Shown here: in pieces, positions 1 through 4,944 of the stretch
Layout of the letters: the number at the start of each line of letters is the position of its first letter
How positions within the stretch are numbered: the stretch's first letter is position 1
Origin: an uncultured Oscillospiraceae bacterium
GTDB lineage: Bacteria > Bacillota_A > Clostridia > Oscillospirales > Oscillospiraceae
Direction of reading: 5' to 3'
Assembly: GCA_900770015.1 (NCBI GenBank)
Contig: CAAGIU010000040.1
Span: 1 to 5,744 of the forward strand
DNA: 5,744 nucleotides
Notes under the pieces: model-generated
The model's database searches: none
Told to the model about the DNA's origin: nothing
The model's input: the letters and a program-made list of their open reading frames with translations, nothing else
Translations under genes and position numbers: made by a program

Positions 1-4
1 ATAA

Positions 5-34
5 CACACTAGACTTTGCGAGCAAAGTCGTGTG
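5..34. repeat. Intergenic stem-loop at the left edge
   Basis: CACAC (5-9) pairs with GTGTG (30-34). After a two-base bulge, GACTTTG (12-18) pairs with CAAAGTC (23-29) around a CGAG loop, giving about 12 base pairs. There is no T-run on either side, so it is not a clear intrinsic terminator. It sits directly before the hairpin array and may be its first member or the end of another element cut by the window edge. Confidence 0.55.
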
Positions 35-236
35 CCACGAAACCGCCGGTTTCATTGGATTCTTCCGGCCACGGAGGGTGCTGCCCTCCATTGGACGCCT
101 CCCGCCAAGGCAGCTCTGCCGCCTTTGGAAACCACTGCCAAGGGAACGCCGTCCCCTTTGGATACCTCTGCCAACAGGGTGCTCCCCGCCCCTATTGGAT
201 GACCCCGGGCCAAAGGAATTTGCCATCCCTTTGGAT
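35..236. repeat. Array of six diverged hairpin repeats ending in TTGGA
   Basis: Six units lie at about 35-60, 69-95, 105-129, 138-162, 171-199 and 210-236. The TTGGA boxes recur every 33-37 bases. Each unit is a short inverted repeat closed by CCA/TGG or CCAA/TTGG. Examples are GGAGGG (73-78) with CCCTCC (84-89), and the perfect CCAAAGG (210-216) with CCTTTGG (228-234). Stem sequences differ while pairing is kept, which suggests selection on, or copying of, a folded element rather than of a fixed sequence. Similar degenerate hairpin strings are, to my recollection, common between genes in Faecalibacterium-like genomes. Open frames across it (for example 16-252 on the plus strand) read like repeat translations and are not taken as genes. 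Confidence 0.7.
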
Positions 237-242
237 TCCCAG

Positions 243-304
243 CTCGTTTTGAAATGAGTACCCACAAATGGAAAATGGTTTGTGGGCATTCCTTTCAAAA
301 CGCG
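243..304. repeat. Long imperfect inverted repeat, MITE-like or REP-like
   Basis: CGTTTTGAAA (245-254) pairs with TTTCAAAACG (293-302). An imperfect middle segment follows, then CCCACAAA (261-268) pairs with TTTGTGGG (279-286) around a ten-base loop. The whole 62 bases fold into one long hairpin. It contains no gene and no terminator-type T-run next to a GC-rich stem. It could be a small non-autonomous element, a recombination site, or part of the neighbouring repeat array. No flanking target-site duplication is obvious by eye. Confidence 0.5.
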
Positions 305-307
305 AAA

Positions 308-350
308 ATCCCCGGAATACCATCTGGTCAGAAGAAGATATTCCGGGAAT
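308..350 (-). terminator. Probable rho-independent terminator of the lipoprotein operon
   Basis: On the minus strand, about 22 bases past the lipoprotein stop codon, CCCGGAATA (plus 339-347 complement) pairs with TATTCCGGG (plus 311-319 complement). The stem extends to about 12 base pairs with a G-U pair, around a 19-base loop. It is followed by GATTTTC, only four T's. The GC-rich stem and its position fit a terminator. The long loop and short T-run make it a moderate one. Confidence 0.6.
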
Positions 351-371
351 GACCTGAATCACATTTTCTAT

Positions 372-1088
372 TTACGGCACCCACTCAATGTTCAATGCAG
401 CGAGTTCTCCGCTTCGAATCTGCGCGTAGGAATTATTGCCATACAGCTCTCTGCCCGCGATATAATCCGGGAAGGCAGCAGCATCGCCTCTGGCCCATTC
501 CGGCTCCGGGTCTCCGGGATTTGCCACCGAGGAATGATCGGCATACAGGAAATCCGCCGCCAGCTTTACCTTCCGGGACCCAACGCTGTACAGAACGTAG
601 GCATCGTTTTCAGCTTCTTCCCGGAAGCAGTTTTCCTCGTAGTCAAATGCCAGCGTGATGCCATCTTCCACCATGCCGCCGTTGATATCCACATAGGTGG
701 TTTCCCCGAGACTATTCTCACTGCGCTTCAGTGTATCAACCTTTCGCGGCTCTCCCCGCAGGAGCAGGACATCTCCAACCTCCATCTGATTGACGGCATC
801 CTTATCAAAGGTCTCGTAGCTCCAGAATGTCAAAACCATGTACTGACCGTCTGCATCTGCCGAATAGTCTGCGCTTCCGTCCGCGGTCACATGGTATACC
901 CCATCGGGGATATTCCCTTCCATTGCCCCCGCCAGAGGATCAGGCATGGGTGCGATGACCGCGTCCTCTGACTGCTCCTGCTCTGGGGCGGTCGAAAATG
1001 CGATTTGGACTGGGTTATCCGCTTTCGAGCATCCCGGCAGTCCAAAAATCAGTGCTGTGACAAGCACCACAGCCAATACTTTTTTCAT
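372..1088 (-). CDS. Secreted lipoprotein of unknown function
   Basis: This 238-residue protein begins with a lipoprotein signal: basic residues K2-K3, a hydrophobic stretch and the lipobox L17-P18-G19-C20. It would therefore be cleaved before Cys20, acylated and held on the outer face of the membrane. A low-complexity acidic linker rich in Asp, Glu, Ala and Pro follows at about 21-55, then a domain of about 180 residues beginning near IPDGVYHV and ending EWVP. I do not recognise the domain. The start is fixed by GGAGGGG seven bases upstream of the ATG at 1088. A longer frame back to 1295 would bury the signal peptide and overlap the upstream gene. It is the last gene of the unit beginning with the TetR gene at 1925 and is followed by a terminator hairpin. 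A structured leader lies in front of it (1104-1142). Confidence 0.8.
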   Translation of the reverse strand: MKKVLAVVLVTALIFGLPGCSKADNPVQIAFSTAPEQEQSEDAVIAPMPDPLAGAMEGNIPDGVYHVTADGSADYSADADGQYMVLTFWSYETFDKDAVNQMEVGDVLLLRGEPRKVDTLKRSENSLGETTYVDINGGMVEDGITLAFDYEENCFREEAENDAYVLYSVGSRKVKLAADFLYADHSSVANPGDPEPEWARGDAAAFPDYIAGRELYGNNSYAQIRSGELAALNIEWVP

Positions 1089-1103
1089 ATATACCCCTCC
1101 AAA

Positions 1104-1142
1104 GGACACAGCGCCGCCTTCACACAACGCAGCGTTGTGTCC
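1104..1142 (-). promoter_or_regulatory. Structured leader with two competing hairpins before the lipoprotein gene
   Basis: In the 71-base gap before the lipoprotein start, one arm (1132-1142) can pair in two ways. It can form the near-perfect palindrome 1122-1140 (ACACAACGC against GCGTTGTGT). Alternatively, GGACACA (1104-1110) can pair with TGTGTCC (1136-1142), extended by CGC with GCG after one mismatch on the minus-strand RNA. The second form ends only a few bases before the ribosome binding site at 1095-1101. No T-run follows, so an attenuator is not shown. A role in RNA stability or translation control, or a stray repeat copy, are both possible. Confidence 0.35.
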
Positions 1143-1159
1143 CATGCGTTCCTTCCGCA

Positions 1160-1333
1160 CTATTTCGCTTTGATCATGTACAGCATGATGGTCACAAGGC
1201 AGATAAGAATCGTTGTGATGGACAGCATCGCGTGGAAATTGACATCTTTGTCGCCCGGGGCGAATTTCATCCAAAGCCCGCAGAGCAGTGCGCATGCAAT
1301 CATGACAATGGAAATCCAGCTTAAAATCTTCAT
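1160..1333 (-). CDS. Small two-helix membrane protein of unknown function
   Basis: This 57-residue peptide has two hydrophobic segments, about residues 3-23 and 36-54. A short polar loop (FAPGDKDVNFH) separates them, and the C-terminus is basic (IKAK). This is a helical hairpin in the membrane. Its start at 1333 is set by AGAAGGAG seven bases upstream. The frame continues back to 1399, but that extension runs into the upstream TetR gene and lacks a comparable site. It lies 34 bases after the TetR stop and 71 bases before the lipoprotein, all in one direction, so co-transcription is likely. I do not recognise a family. The size and placement would fit an accessory subunit or a small membrane effector controlled by the neighbouring regulator, but this is inference. 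Confidence 0.7.
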   Translation of the reverse strand: MKILSWISIVMIACALLCGLWMKFAPGDKDVNFHAMLSITTILICLVTIMLYMIKAK

Positions 1334-1367
1334 ATTGTTTCTCCTTCTGAATGTGATGTTTCGTTTT

Positions 1368-1925
1368 CTACCGTAAAAACAGCTCCACCTGACTGTCAAT
1401 AAACGCAGATAAATCCGCGTTTGCCGTCAGGGAAATTCCCGAAAAAGCAGCAAAGTCAGTTTTCCGGTACAGAACAGTCTGCAAAACCGTGACCAGCTCA
1501 TAGGCTGCCATCTTGCAGTAGCTGTCCGGTCTGCTGCCGGAAAAATGCTCCTTCACATAGGGTAAAATCGCCATCGGCAGCTCTATCGGAGCTTCCAGCA
1601 GCTGATAGGGAATCGACAGTCGGGTAATCCTTTCAAATTGCAGCGTTACCTCACTGACCCGGCACAGCAGTCTTTTCAGCCGCTCCTTTGGGGAAAGCGC
1701 ACTGTCTTCTTCTACAGCAGTCTTCTGAAACTCGGCAGCGACGATCTCATCAATGGCAATTTTCAGCAGCTTCTCCTTGGATTGAAAGCAGTAATTGATC
1801 ATAGCCAGATTGACCTCTGCCTTTGCCGCGATCTGTCTGGCCGTGATTTTTCCCGGCTCCTGGGTGCTGAAAAGCAGTTCTTTGGTTGCATCGATCAACC
1901 GCTTTTTTGTGTCTTCGCTTTGCAT
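1368..1925 (-). CDS. TetR-family transcriptional regulator (cassette 2)
   Basis: This 185-residue protein is of usual TetR size. The N-terminal DNA-binding domain has the helix-turn-helix at about residues 28-47 (ITARQIAAKAEVNLAMINYC), followed by the family's F-x-S-K-E-K-L element. The C-terminal part (about 60-185) is helical and diverged, as expected for a ligand-binding and dimerisation domain whose ligand cannot be inferred. The start at 1925 is preferred over the ATG at 1931: GGAGG lies at 1933-1937, one base from the earlier ATG (too close) but seven from the later one. It is first in a unit with the two-helix peptide and the lipoprotein. A palindrome covers its own promoter, so it probably represses itself and those genes. 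The Tyr usual in the Y-x-Y/H-F part of the family signature appears as N-Y-C-F. Confidence 0.88.
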   Translation of the reverse strand: MQSEDTKKRLIDATKELLFSTQEPGKITARQIAAKAEVNLAMINYCFQSKEKLLKIAIDEIVAAEFQKTAVEEDSALSPKERLKRLLCRVSEVTLQFERITRLSIPYQLLEAPIELPMAILPYVKEHFSGSRPDSYCKMAAYELVTVLQTVLYRKTDFAAFSGISLTANADLSAFIDSQVELFLR

Positions 1926-1941
1926 CTCCATGCCTCCAATA

Positions 1942-1968
1942 ATTAAACGCGTTTAATACGCGCTTAAT
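1942..1968. promoter_or_regulatory. Putative TetR operator: palindrome plus tandem 11-mers
   Basis: ATTAAACGCGTTTAAT (1942-1957) is a perfect 16-base palindrome. Its right part belongs to two adjacent direct copies of ACGCG[T/C]TTAAT (1947-1957 and 1958-1968) that differ at one base. The block spans from the -10 box to just past the expected transcription start of the TetR gene, where a bound repressor would block polymerase. That the TetR protein encoded next to it is the binder is inferred from position. Confidence 0.7.
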
Positions 1969-1995
1969 TATAGTGCGCTGGGTTGCAAAAGTCAA
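1967..1995 (-). promoter_or_regulatory. Sigma-A promoter of the TetR/lipoprotein cassette
   Basis: On the minus strand TTGACT (plus 1990-1995) is separated by exactly 17 bases from a perfect TATAAT (plus 1967-1972). The start would be near 1960, inside the palindromic operator. This leaves a leader of about 35 bases before the ATG at 1925. This is close to the best possible housekeeping promoter, which fits a strongly repressed unit. Confidence 0.85.
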
Positions 1996-2017
1996 TCCCT
2001 TCCAAAAAAATATTTTC

Positions 2018-2164
2018 TTATTTTCTGCGATACCACCACTCCATGAAGGAATCCACATAATCCAATCGTTCCGCGACCGCCCATTGGGGAAGCTGCGTTC
2101 GCTGTTTCCGCTCCTGCTCCCGGAGCAGCCAATCGTTATATTCAAATCTCATAAACACGTCCAT
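2018..2164 (-). CDS. Possible small protein following the FMN-binding protein
   Basis: This is a 48-residue frame rich in Trp, Arg, Glu and Gln, with no membrane segment or signal peptide, ending in WWYRRK. Its ATG at 2164 lies one base after the TGA of the FMN-binding gene, typical of coupled translation. The ribosome site is only a weak GGAAAAGAAG. The same frame stays open upstream, with an alternative ATG at 2203 giving 61 residues. That version starts inside the preceding gene and contains a C-x-x-C pair (CSFC). I do not recognise the protein. It might be a true small cytosolic protein, or the separated tail of the FMN-binding protein after an old frameshift. Its amino-acid make-up looks protein-like, but evidence is limited. 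Confidence 0.45.
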   Translation of the reverse strand: MDVFMRFEYNDWLLREQERKQRTQLPQWAVAERLDYVDSFMEWWYRRK

Positions 2165-2165
2165 A

Positions 2166-2861
2166 TCATCTTCTTTTCCGCAGAACGAACAGTCGTCCCG
2201 CATGTTTCTCGTCACTGCCCCCACGGTATTGGGCAAGCACATAATCCTCTGAAATCAGTGTTTCTTTTTCTGCGGCAGGCAGGTAATTGTCGGGGTTCAG
2301 GGTTTCCTGAATCCCGGTCAGAGCATTCTGAATGGTCTGCTCCGCCATTGCCGCCTTGGTTCTGTTGTCCTGCGTTACATCCGCTTTCAGGCGGTTCCAG
2401 AAATTTGCGAATCTGCTTTTCATGTCAACACTCCCATTATTTTCGATTGTGAATATTCCGCTTTCTGGGGCTCCCTTCGCCAGCGCATCCCGCACGGCGG
2501 CGCGGATGGCTTTGCCGGACATGGTAGCCCCGGATACGGTGTCCACTTCACTGGTATTCCTGCTCAGCATTTCCGGGAGCATGGCTTCCGCCGGAGCGCC
2601 CTTTCCGTTTTCGTGGCGAAGCAATTTGATGTCCTTCAGGGTGTGGTTCTCTACGGTGACCGCAACCGTTACCTTTACCAGCGGGGTTTCCGCGGTTCCC
2701 TCATAAGTACCATCCGCCACATCTTCCGGCGCAACCACTGTAACCGCGTCCAGTTGTTCGTACATCCGGCTGACCTGCTTTTTCATCACAAGGTTGATTC
2801 CGGCAACGGCAATGCCCATGACACACCCCATCACCAGCAGGATTTTTCCGACTTTTTTCAT
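2166..2861 (-). CDS. Membrane-anchored FMN-binding domain protein
   Basis: This 231-residue protein has an N-terminal basic and hydrophobic anchor (about residues 2-26). An FMN-binding domain (PF04205 type) follows at about 49-129: ADGTYEG (49-55), alternating beta strands, H83-E-N-G-K-G, and the signature V-D-T-V-S110-G-A-T113. In this family the Thr of S-G-A-T can carry FMN through a phosphoester bond made by ApbE. The domain would face outward and pass electrons. No ApbE gene is in the window. The roughly 100-residue tail is hydrophilic and not recognised. The start at 2861 follows AGGAGG closely, and its ATG overlaps the DUF998 stop codon (ATGA), so translation is probably coupled. L-V-M-G-C (9-13) resembles a lipobox, but too little hydrophobic sequence precedes it, so an uncleaved anchor is more likely. 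Confidence 0.88.
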   Translation of the reverse strand: MKKVGKILLVMGCVMGIAVAGINLVMKKQVSRMYEQLDAVTVVAPEDVADGTYEGTAETPLVKVTVAVTVENHTLKDIKLLRHENGKGAPAEAMLPEMLSRNTSEVDTVSGATMSGKAIRAAVRDALAKGAPESGIFTIENNGSVDMKSRFANFWNRLKADVTQDNRTKAAMAEQTIQNALTGIQETLNPDNYLPAAEKETLISEDYVLAQYRGGSDEKHAGRLFVLRKRR

Positions 2862-3493
2862 AATACCTCCTGTCTTTCCCATCCCCGGCTATGGAAGATC
2901 CCCAGCACCGCTGTGAAGCCGGAGCAGGCGAACACGCTGAACCGTTCCGGGATTCCGAAGTACGCATGGGGAAGAACGGCGGTTCCCACAGCACCGGTGA
3001 TCATCAGGCACAGCGCGGCCAGCGCCCATGTTCCAAGGGCCGGGCAGGCTCTCTGCCGCAGCCCGCCATAGGCAATGAGCGTCAGCGAAGCGATGGACAG
3101 CAGCACCACCGCCGCCGTGACGATCAGGTGCATCACATCCTGAAACTGCCCGGAAATGCCCGCCTGGGTCAAGGGGAACATGGTGTAGCCCACGGTGGAA
3201 ATCCAGTTCATCAGGGTAAACAGGTAAATTCCCGCCCGAACGACCCGGTTAAAATGGTTTTTTACGGTTACGCAGCACATGGTCACGCAGACGATGCCGC
3301 AGGGCATATACAGAGCACCCAGCTGGCTCCAAAGAACCCGTGACGGGGCGGTGTCCGCGGACAGGTCGCTGACCGCCTGAGACATCCAGTCGTACCCCGG
3401 ATACGCAAGGGGTGAAAAAACCACGGCGGCGGTGTAGGACAGCAGGCTCACCAGCCCCAGCCAGCCCAGTTTTCGCGCCAACTTCTCATTCAT
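2858..3493 (-). CDS. DUF998-family integral membrane protein
   Basis: This 211-residue protein has six predicted membrane helices at about 11-29, 57-75, 87-107, 119-142, 152-173 and 186-201. Family-type features are the loop Y31-P-G-Y-D-W-M-S-Q-A-V-S-D-L after helix 1, M-F-P-L near 105-108, a His in helix 4 (H122) and the G-I-P-E-R-F-S segment before the last helix. These match my knowledge of DUF998 (PF06197), whose biochemical role is not established. GGGAGGTG at 3500-3507 sets the start at 3493, six bases away. Its first eight bases overlap the end of the flavodoxin gene, and its stop overlaps the FMN-binding gene's start by four. Lying between two flavin proteins, it could help move electrons or a substrate across the membrane, but no haem or flavin site can be proved from the sequence. 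Confidence 0.82.
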   Translation of the reverse strand: MNEKLARKLGWLGLVSLLSYTAAVVFSPLAYPGYDWMSQAVSDLSADTAPSRVLWSQLGALYMPCGIVCVTMCCVTVKNHFNRVVRAGIYLFTLMNWISTVGYTMFPLTQAGISGQFQDVMHLIVTAAVVLLSIASLTLIAYGGLRQRACPALGTWALAALCLMITGAVGTAVLPHAYFGIPERFSVFACSGFTAVLGIFHSRGWERQEVL

Positions 3494-4013
3494 GTTCGGC
3501 ACCTCCCAGATTTTGCTGACACCATTGAATCGGCGCGGACAGATTTTCAATACTGACCCGGCTGCCGCCGTGTTCCATCAGTTCCAGCAGGTCGTCTTCC
3601 TCAGGCGTCCGGTCGATTTTCTCTGCCAGCGCTTTGCCTGCGGTGCTGGTGACCATCAGCATCATCAGCTTGTGCACGCCCCGCAGCTTGTGGATCAGAT
3701 AGCCGCCTTGCAGAGTATACAGCTGCACGGTTTCCGGGATTTGATTTTTCTCCCGGATTTCCCGCAGCTGTGTCCCGGCAGGCTCCATGCCCACAGCGCA
3801 GACCATGGAGATCTGATAGCGTTTTTCCGCCTCCCGGTAGCCCTGAACGGTGCCCGCCATGATCCACCCCAGATAGATGATCTCCTGCCCGTGTTTCAGG
3901 GTCTTCTTCGCCTCGTCCAGAGAATAGACGGGCAGCTCCAGCTCGTGGCCCAGCATTTTGGCGTACCGCTCAGTGCTGCCGGTGTTTGATGTGTAAACAA
4001 TTGCCTGAATCAT
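3486..4013 (-). CDS. Flavodoxin-domain protein
   Basis: This 175-residue cytosolic protein opens with a beta strand (IQAIVY) and the FMN phosphate-binding loop T8-S-N-T-G-S-T14, which is the flavodoxin T/S-x-T-G-x-T signature. Next comes E-R-Y-A-K-M-L helix 1. The segment I-I-Y-L-G-W50-I-M-A-G-T-V-Q-G-Y is the likely second flavin loop, with W50 near the ring, and V71-C-A-V-G-M-E is a third strand. The size fits flavodoxin_5-type or short-chain flavodoxin proteins of clostridia, which act as one- or two-electron carriers. A good AAGGA site lies five bases before the ATG at 4013. Its end overlaps the DUF998 gene by eight bases (ATGAATGA). The physiological partner is unknown; the FMN-binding protein two genes on is the obvious candidate. 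A protoporphyrinogen-oxidase-like (HemG) role is a less likely alternative. Confidence 0.85.
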   Translation of the reverse strand: MIQAIVYTSNTGSTERYAKMLGHELELPVYSLDEAKKTLKHGQEIIYLGWIMAGTVQGYREAEKRYQISMVCAVGMEPAGTQLREIREKNQIPETVQLYTLQGGYLIHKLRGVHKLMMLMVTSTAGKALAEKIDRTPEEDDLLELMEHGGSRVSIENLSAPIQWCQQNLGGAEHE

Positions 4014-4047
4014 GTTCTTCCTTCTTTCTTATGCTTAAAAACGACAA

Positions 4048-4086
4048 GACGCAGCTTCTGAATGGTTTCTCATTCAGCACTGCGTC
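4048..4086 (-). terminator. Terminator-like hairpin between the KTR and flavodoxin genes
   Basis: GACGCAG (4048-4054) pairs with CTGCGTC (4080-4086) and CTGAAT (4058-4063) with ATTCAG (4072-4077). A small internal loop and an eight-base end loop give 13 base pairs. On the minus strand the stem is followed by TTGTCGTTTTTA, a T-run offset by about five bases. It could end transcription after the KTR gene or only reduce it. I see no good promoter between it and the flavodoxin start, so the downstream genes may depend on read-through. Confidence 0.6.
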
Positions 4087-4099
4087 TAATGCGTCTGGC

Positions 4100-4279
4100 T
4101 TACAATACTATTTTGTTGTCTGCCACGGACACCCGGAAGCTCCGGGCGTTAATCATGGTTTCCTTCCTGCACTTGGGGCAAAACAGAGGGAACGAGCGCA
4201 GCTCCGTCTGCCTGAGCAACTGCAATCTGGTTTTCGCGCCGCAGCAGGGGCAGAACACCCATTGCCGCTGCTCAGTCAT
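4100..4279 (-). CDS. Cysteine-rich KTR-domain zinc-ribbon protein
   Basis: This 59-residue protein has two cysteine pairs, C10-P-C-C13-G-A-K-T-R and C34-P-K-C37, arranged as a zinc ribbon. The K-T-R after the first pair and F-P-L-F-C-P-K-C-x-x-E-T-x-I-N around the second match the Cys_rich_KTR family (PF14205). That family is widespread in Firmicutes and, to my knowledge, often found on conjugative elements and beside TetR genes. Its function is unknown. The start at 4279 has AGGAGG (4288-4293) eight bases away, and it overlaps the TetR stop by eight bases (ATGACTGA), so translation is likely coupled. The frame continues upstream to 4342 with a Cys-containing extension that overlaps the TetR gene and is not favoured. 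It may act with the TetR protein or the redox genes, but there is no direct evidence. Confidence 0.85.
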   Translation of the reverse strand: MTEQRQWVFCPCCGAKTRLQLLRQTELRSFPLFCPKCRKETMINARSFRVSVADNKIVL

Positions 4280-4904
4280 GCTCCCCGCCTCCTTCCTGGT
4301 GGAAGGTCTGGTAAAACAGCCGCACGTGTCTTTCCAGCACACCCATGATCTCCTGCTCCCGTTCCGGATGGCGGTCGCATTCCCCCAGCAGAACCAGGAT
4401 GGGGCAGTCGTACATCATGGCAAGAAGTCCGGGGTCCGCGTCACACAAAACCCCCGCGGCAATCATCCGCTGAAACAGTCCCTTGTGGTAATTCTGAATC
4501 TGCGCCACATACCGCTGGGAGTACAGCGCCGACAGCTCCGGGGAGCGGAACTGCTCAATGGTCATCATCCGCCGGAACTGGCAGACAAATTCATCGTGGA
4601 GGGAGTAGGAAATCAGGGATTTCACCTTCTCCACCAGCGCATCCGCCGTGATGGCGCTGAACACCTGCAAATCCTGCGCGGAATTGGTCAGATGGACGGA
4701 GATGGATTCCGTAAAGGCTCCATAGCGCTTCGCGGTTTCCTCAAAAATCGCGTCGAAGATATCCTGCTTGCTCTTGTAGTGCTTGTACAGCGATGGGGCT
4801 TTGATGCCCACGGCGTCGGCAATCTGCTCCACGCTCACCGCATCGTACCCCTTTTGAGAAAACAACCGAAGGGCTTCCAACAAAATTCGCTCTTTGGTAC
4901 GCAT
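4272..4904 (-). CDS. TetR-family transcriptional regulator (cassette 1)
   Basis: This 210-residue protein has a textbook TetR N-terminus: R-I-L-L-E-A-L-R-L-F-S-Q-K-G-Y, then the helix-turn-helix at about 24-43 (V-E-Q-I-A-D-A-V-G-I-K-A-P-S-L-Y-K-H-Y) and K-S-K-Q-D-I-F. The C-terminal ligand domain (about 60-205) is helical with a hydrophobic centre. The ligand is not predictable. AGGAGG at 4913-4918 sits eight bases before the ATG at 4904. The upstream ATG at 4937 would lie right at the expected transcription start and has no ribosome site, so it is rejected. Two GCTAA-N6-TTAGC copies sit on its promoter, indicating self-repression. It is followed by the KTR and flavin genes, the likely targets. 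The C-terminus (GGGEHD) is where the KTR start overlaps. Confidence 0.92.
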   Translation of the reverse strand: MRTKERILLEALRLFSQKGYDAVSVEQIADAVGIKAPSLYKHYKSKQDIFDAIFEETAKRYGAFTESISVHLTNSAQDLQVFSAITADALVEKVKSLISYSLHDEFVCQFRRMMTIEQFRSPELSALYSQRYVAQIQNYHKGLFQRMIAAGVLCDADPGLLAMMYDCPILVLLGECDRHPEREQEIMGVLERHVRLFYQTFHQEGGGEHD

Positions 4905-4925
4905 GGAATCGACCTCCTTTGCTTG

Positions 4926-4941
4926 GCTAACTTTCATTAGC
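4926..4941. promoter_or_regulatory. Putative TetR operator, copy 2 (GCTAA-N6-TTAGC)
   Basis: GCTAA (4926-4930) and TTAGC (4937-4941) form an inverted repeat with a six-base spacer, covering the expected transcription start of the TetR gene. Its arms and spacing are identical to those of copy 1, centred 26 bases away. Confidence 0.75.
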
Positions 4942-4944
4942 TAT

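Noticed and set aside
35..236. CRISPR array
   Set aside because: Repeats are not identical, are self-complementary along their length, and there are no uniform unique spacers or cas genes.
16..267. Open frames of 71-78 codons on both strands over the hairpin array
   Set aside because: They arise from repeated hairpin units, have no ribosome sites, and their residues (Pro, Gly, Leu-Asp-Ser repeats) mirror the DNA repeats.
282..971. 229-codon plus-strand frame opposite the lipoprotein gene
   Set aside because: It is antisense to a gene with a signal peptide, lipobox and good ribosome site; its product has no recognisable features and no start signal.
1089..1295. N-terminal extension of the lipoprotein to an ATG at 1295
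   Set aside because: It would place the signal peptide inside the protein and overlap the two-helix gene; the strong GGAGGGG site supports 1088.
1750..2145. 131-codon minus-strand frame across the TetR promoter
   Set aside because: It runs through the promoter and operator and into the TetR gene in another frame, and its composition does not look like a protein.
2862..2882. Earlier start for the FMN-binding protein at 2882
   Set aside because: It lacks a properly spaced ribosome site; AGGAGG and the ATGA overlap favour 2861.
4062..4940. 292-codon plus-strand frame opposite the TetR and KTR genes
   Set aside because: The minus strand encodes two clear protein families there; the plus frame has a His/Gln/Leu-rich antisense-type composition and no ribosome site.
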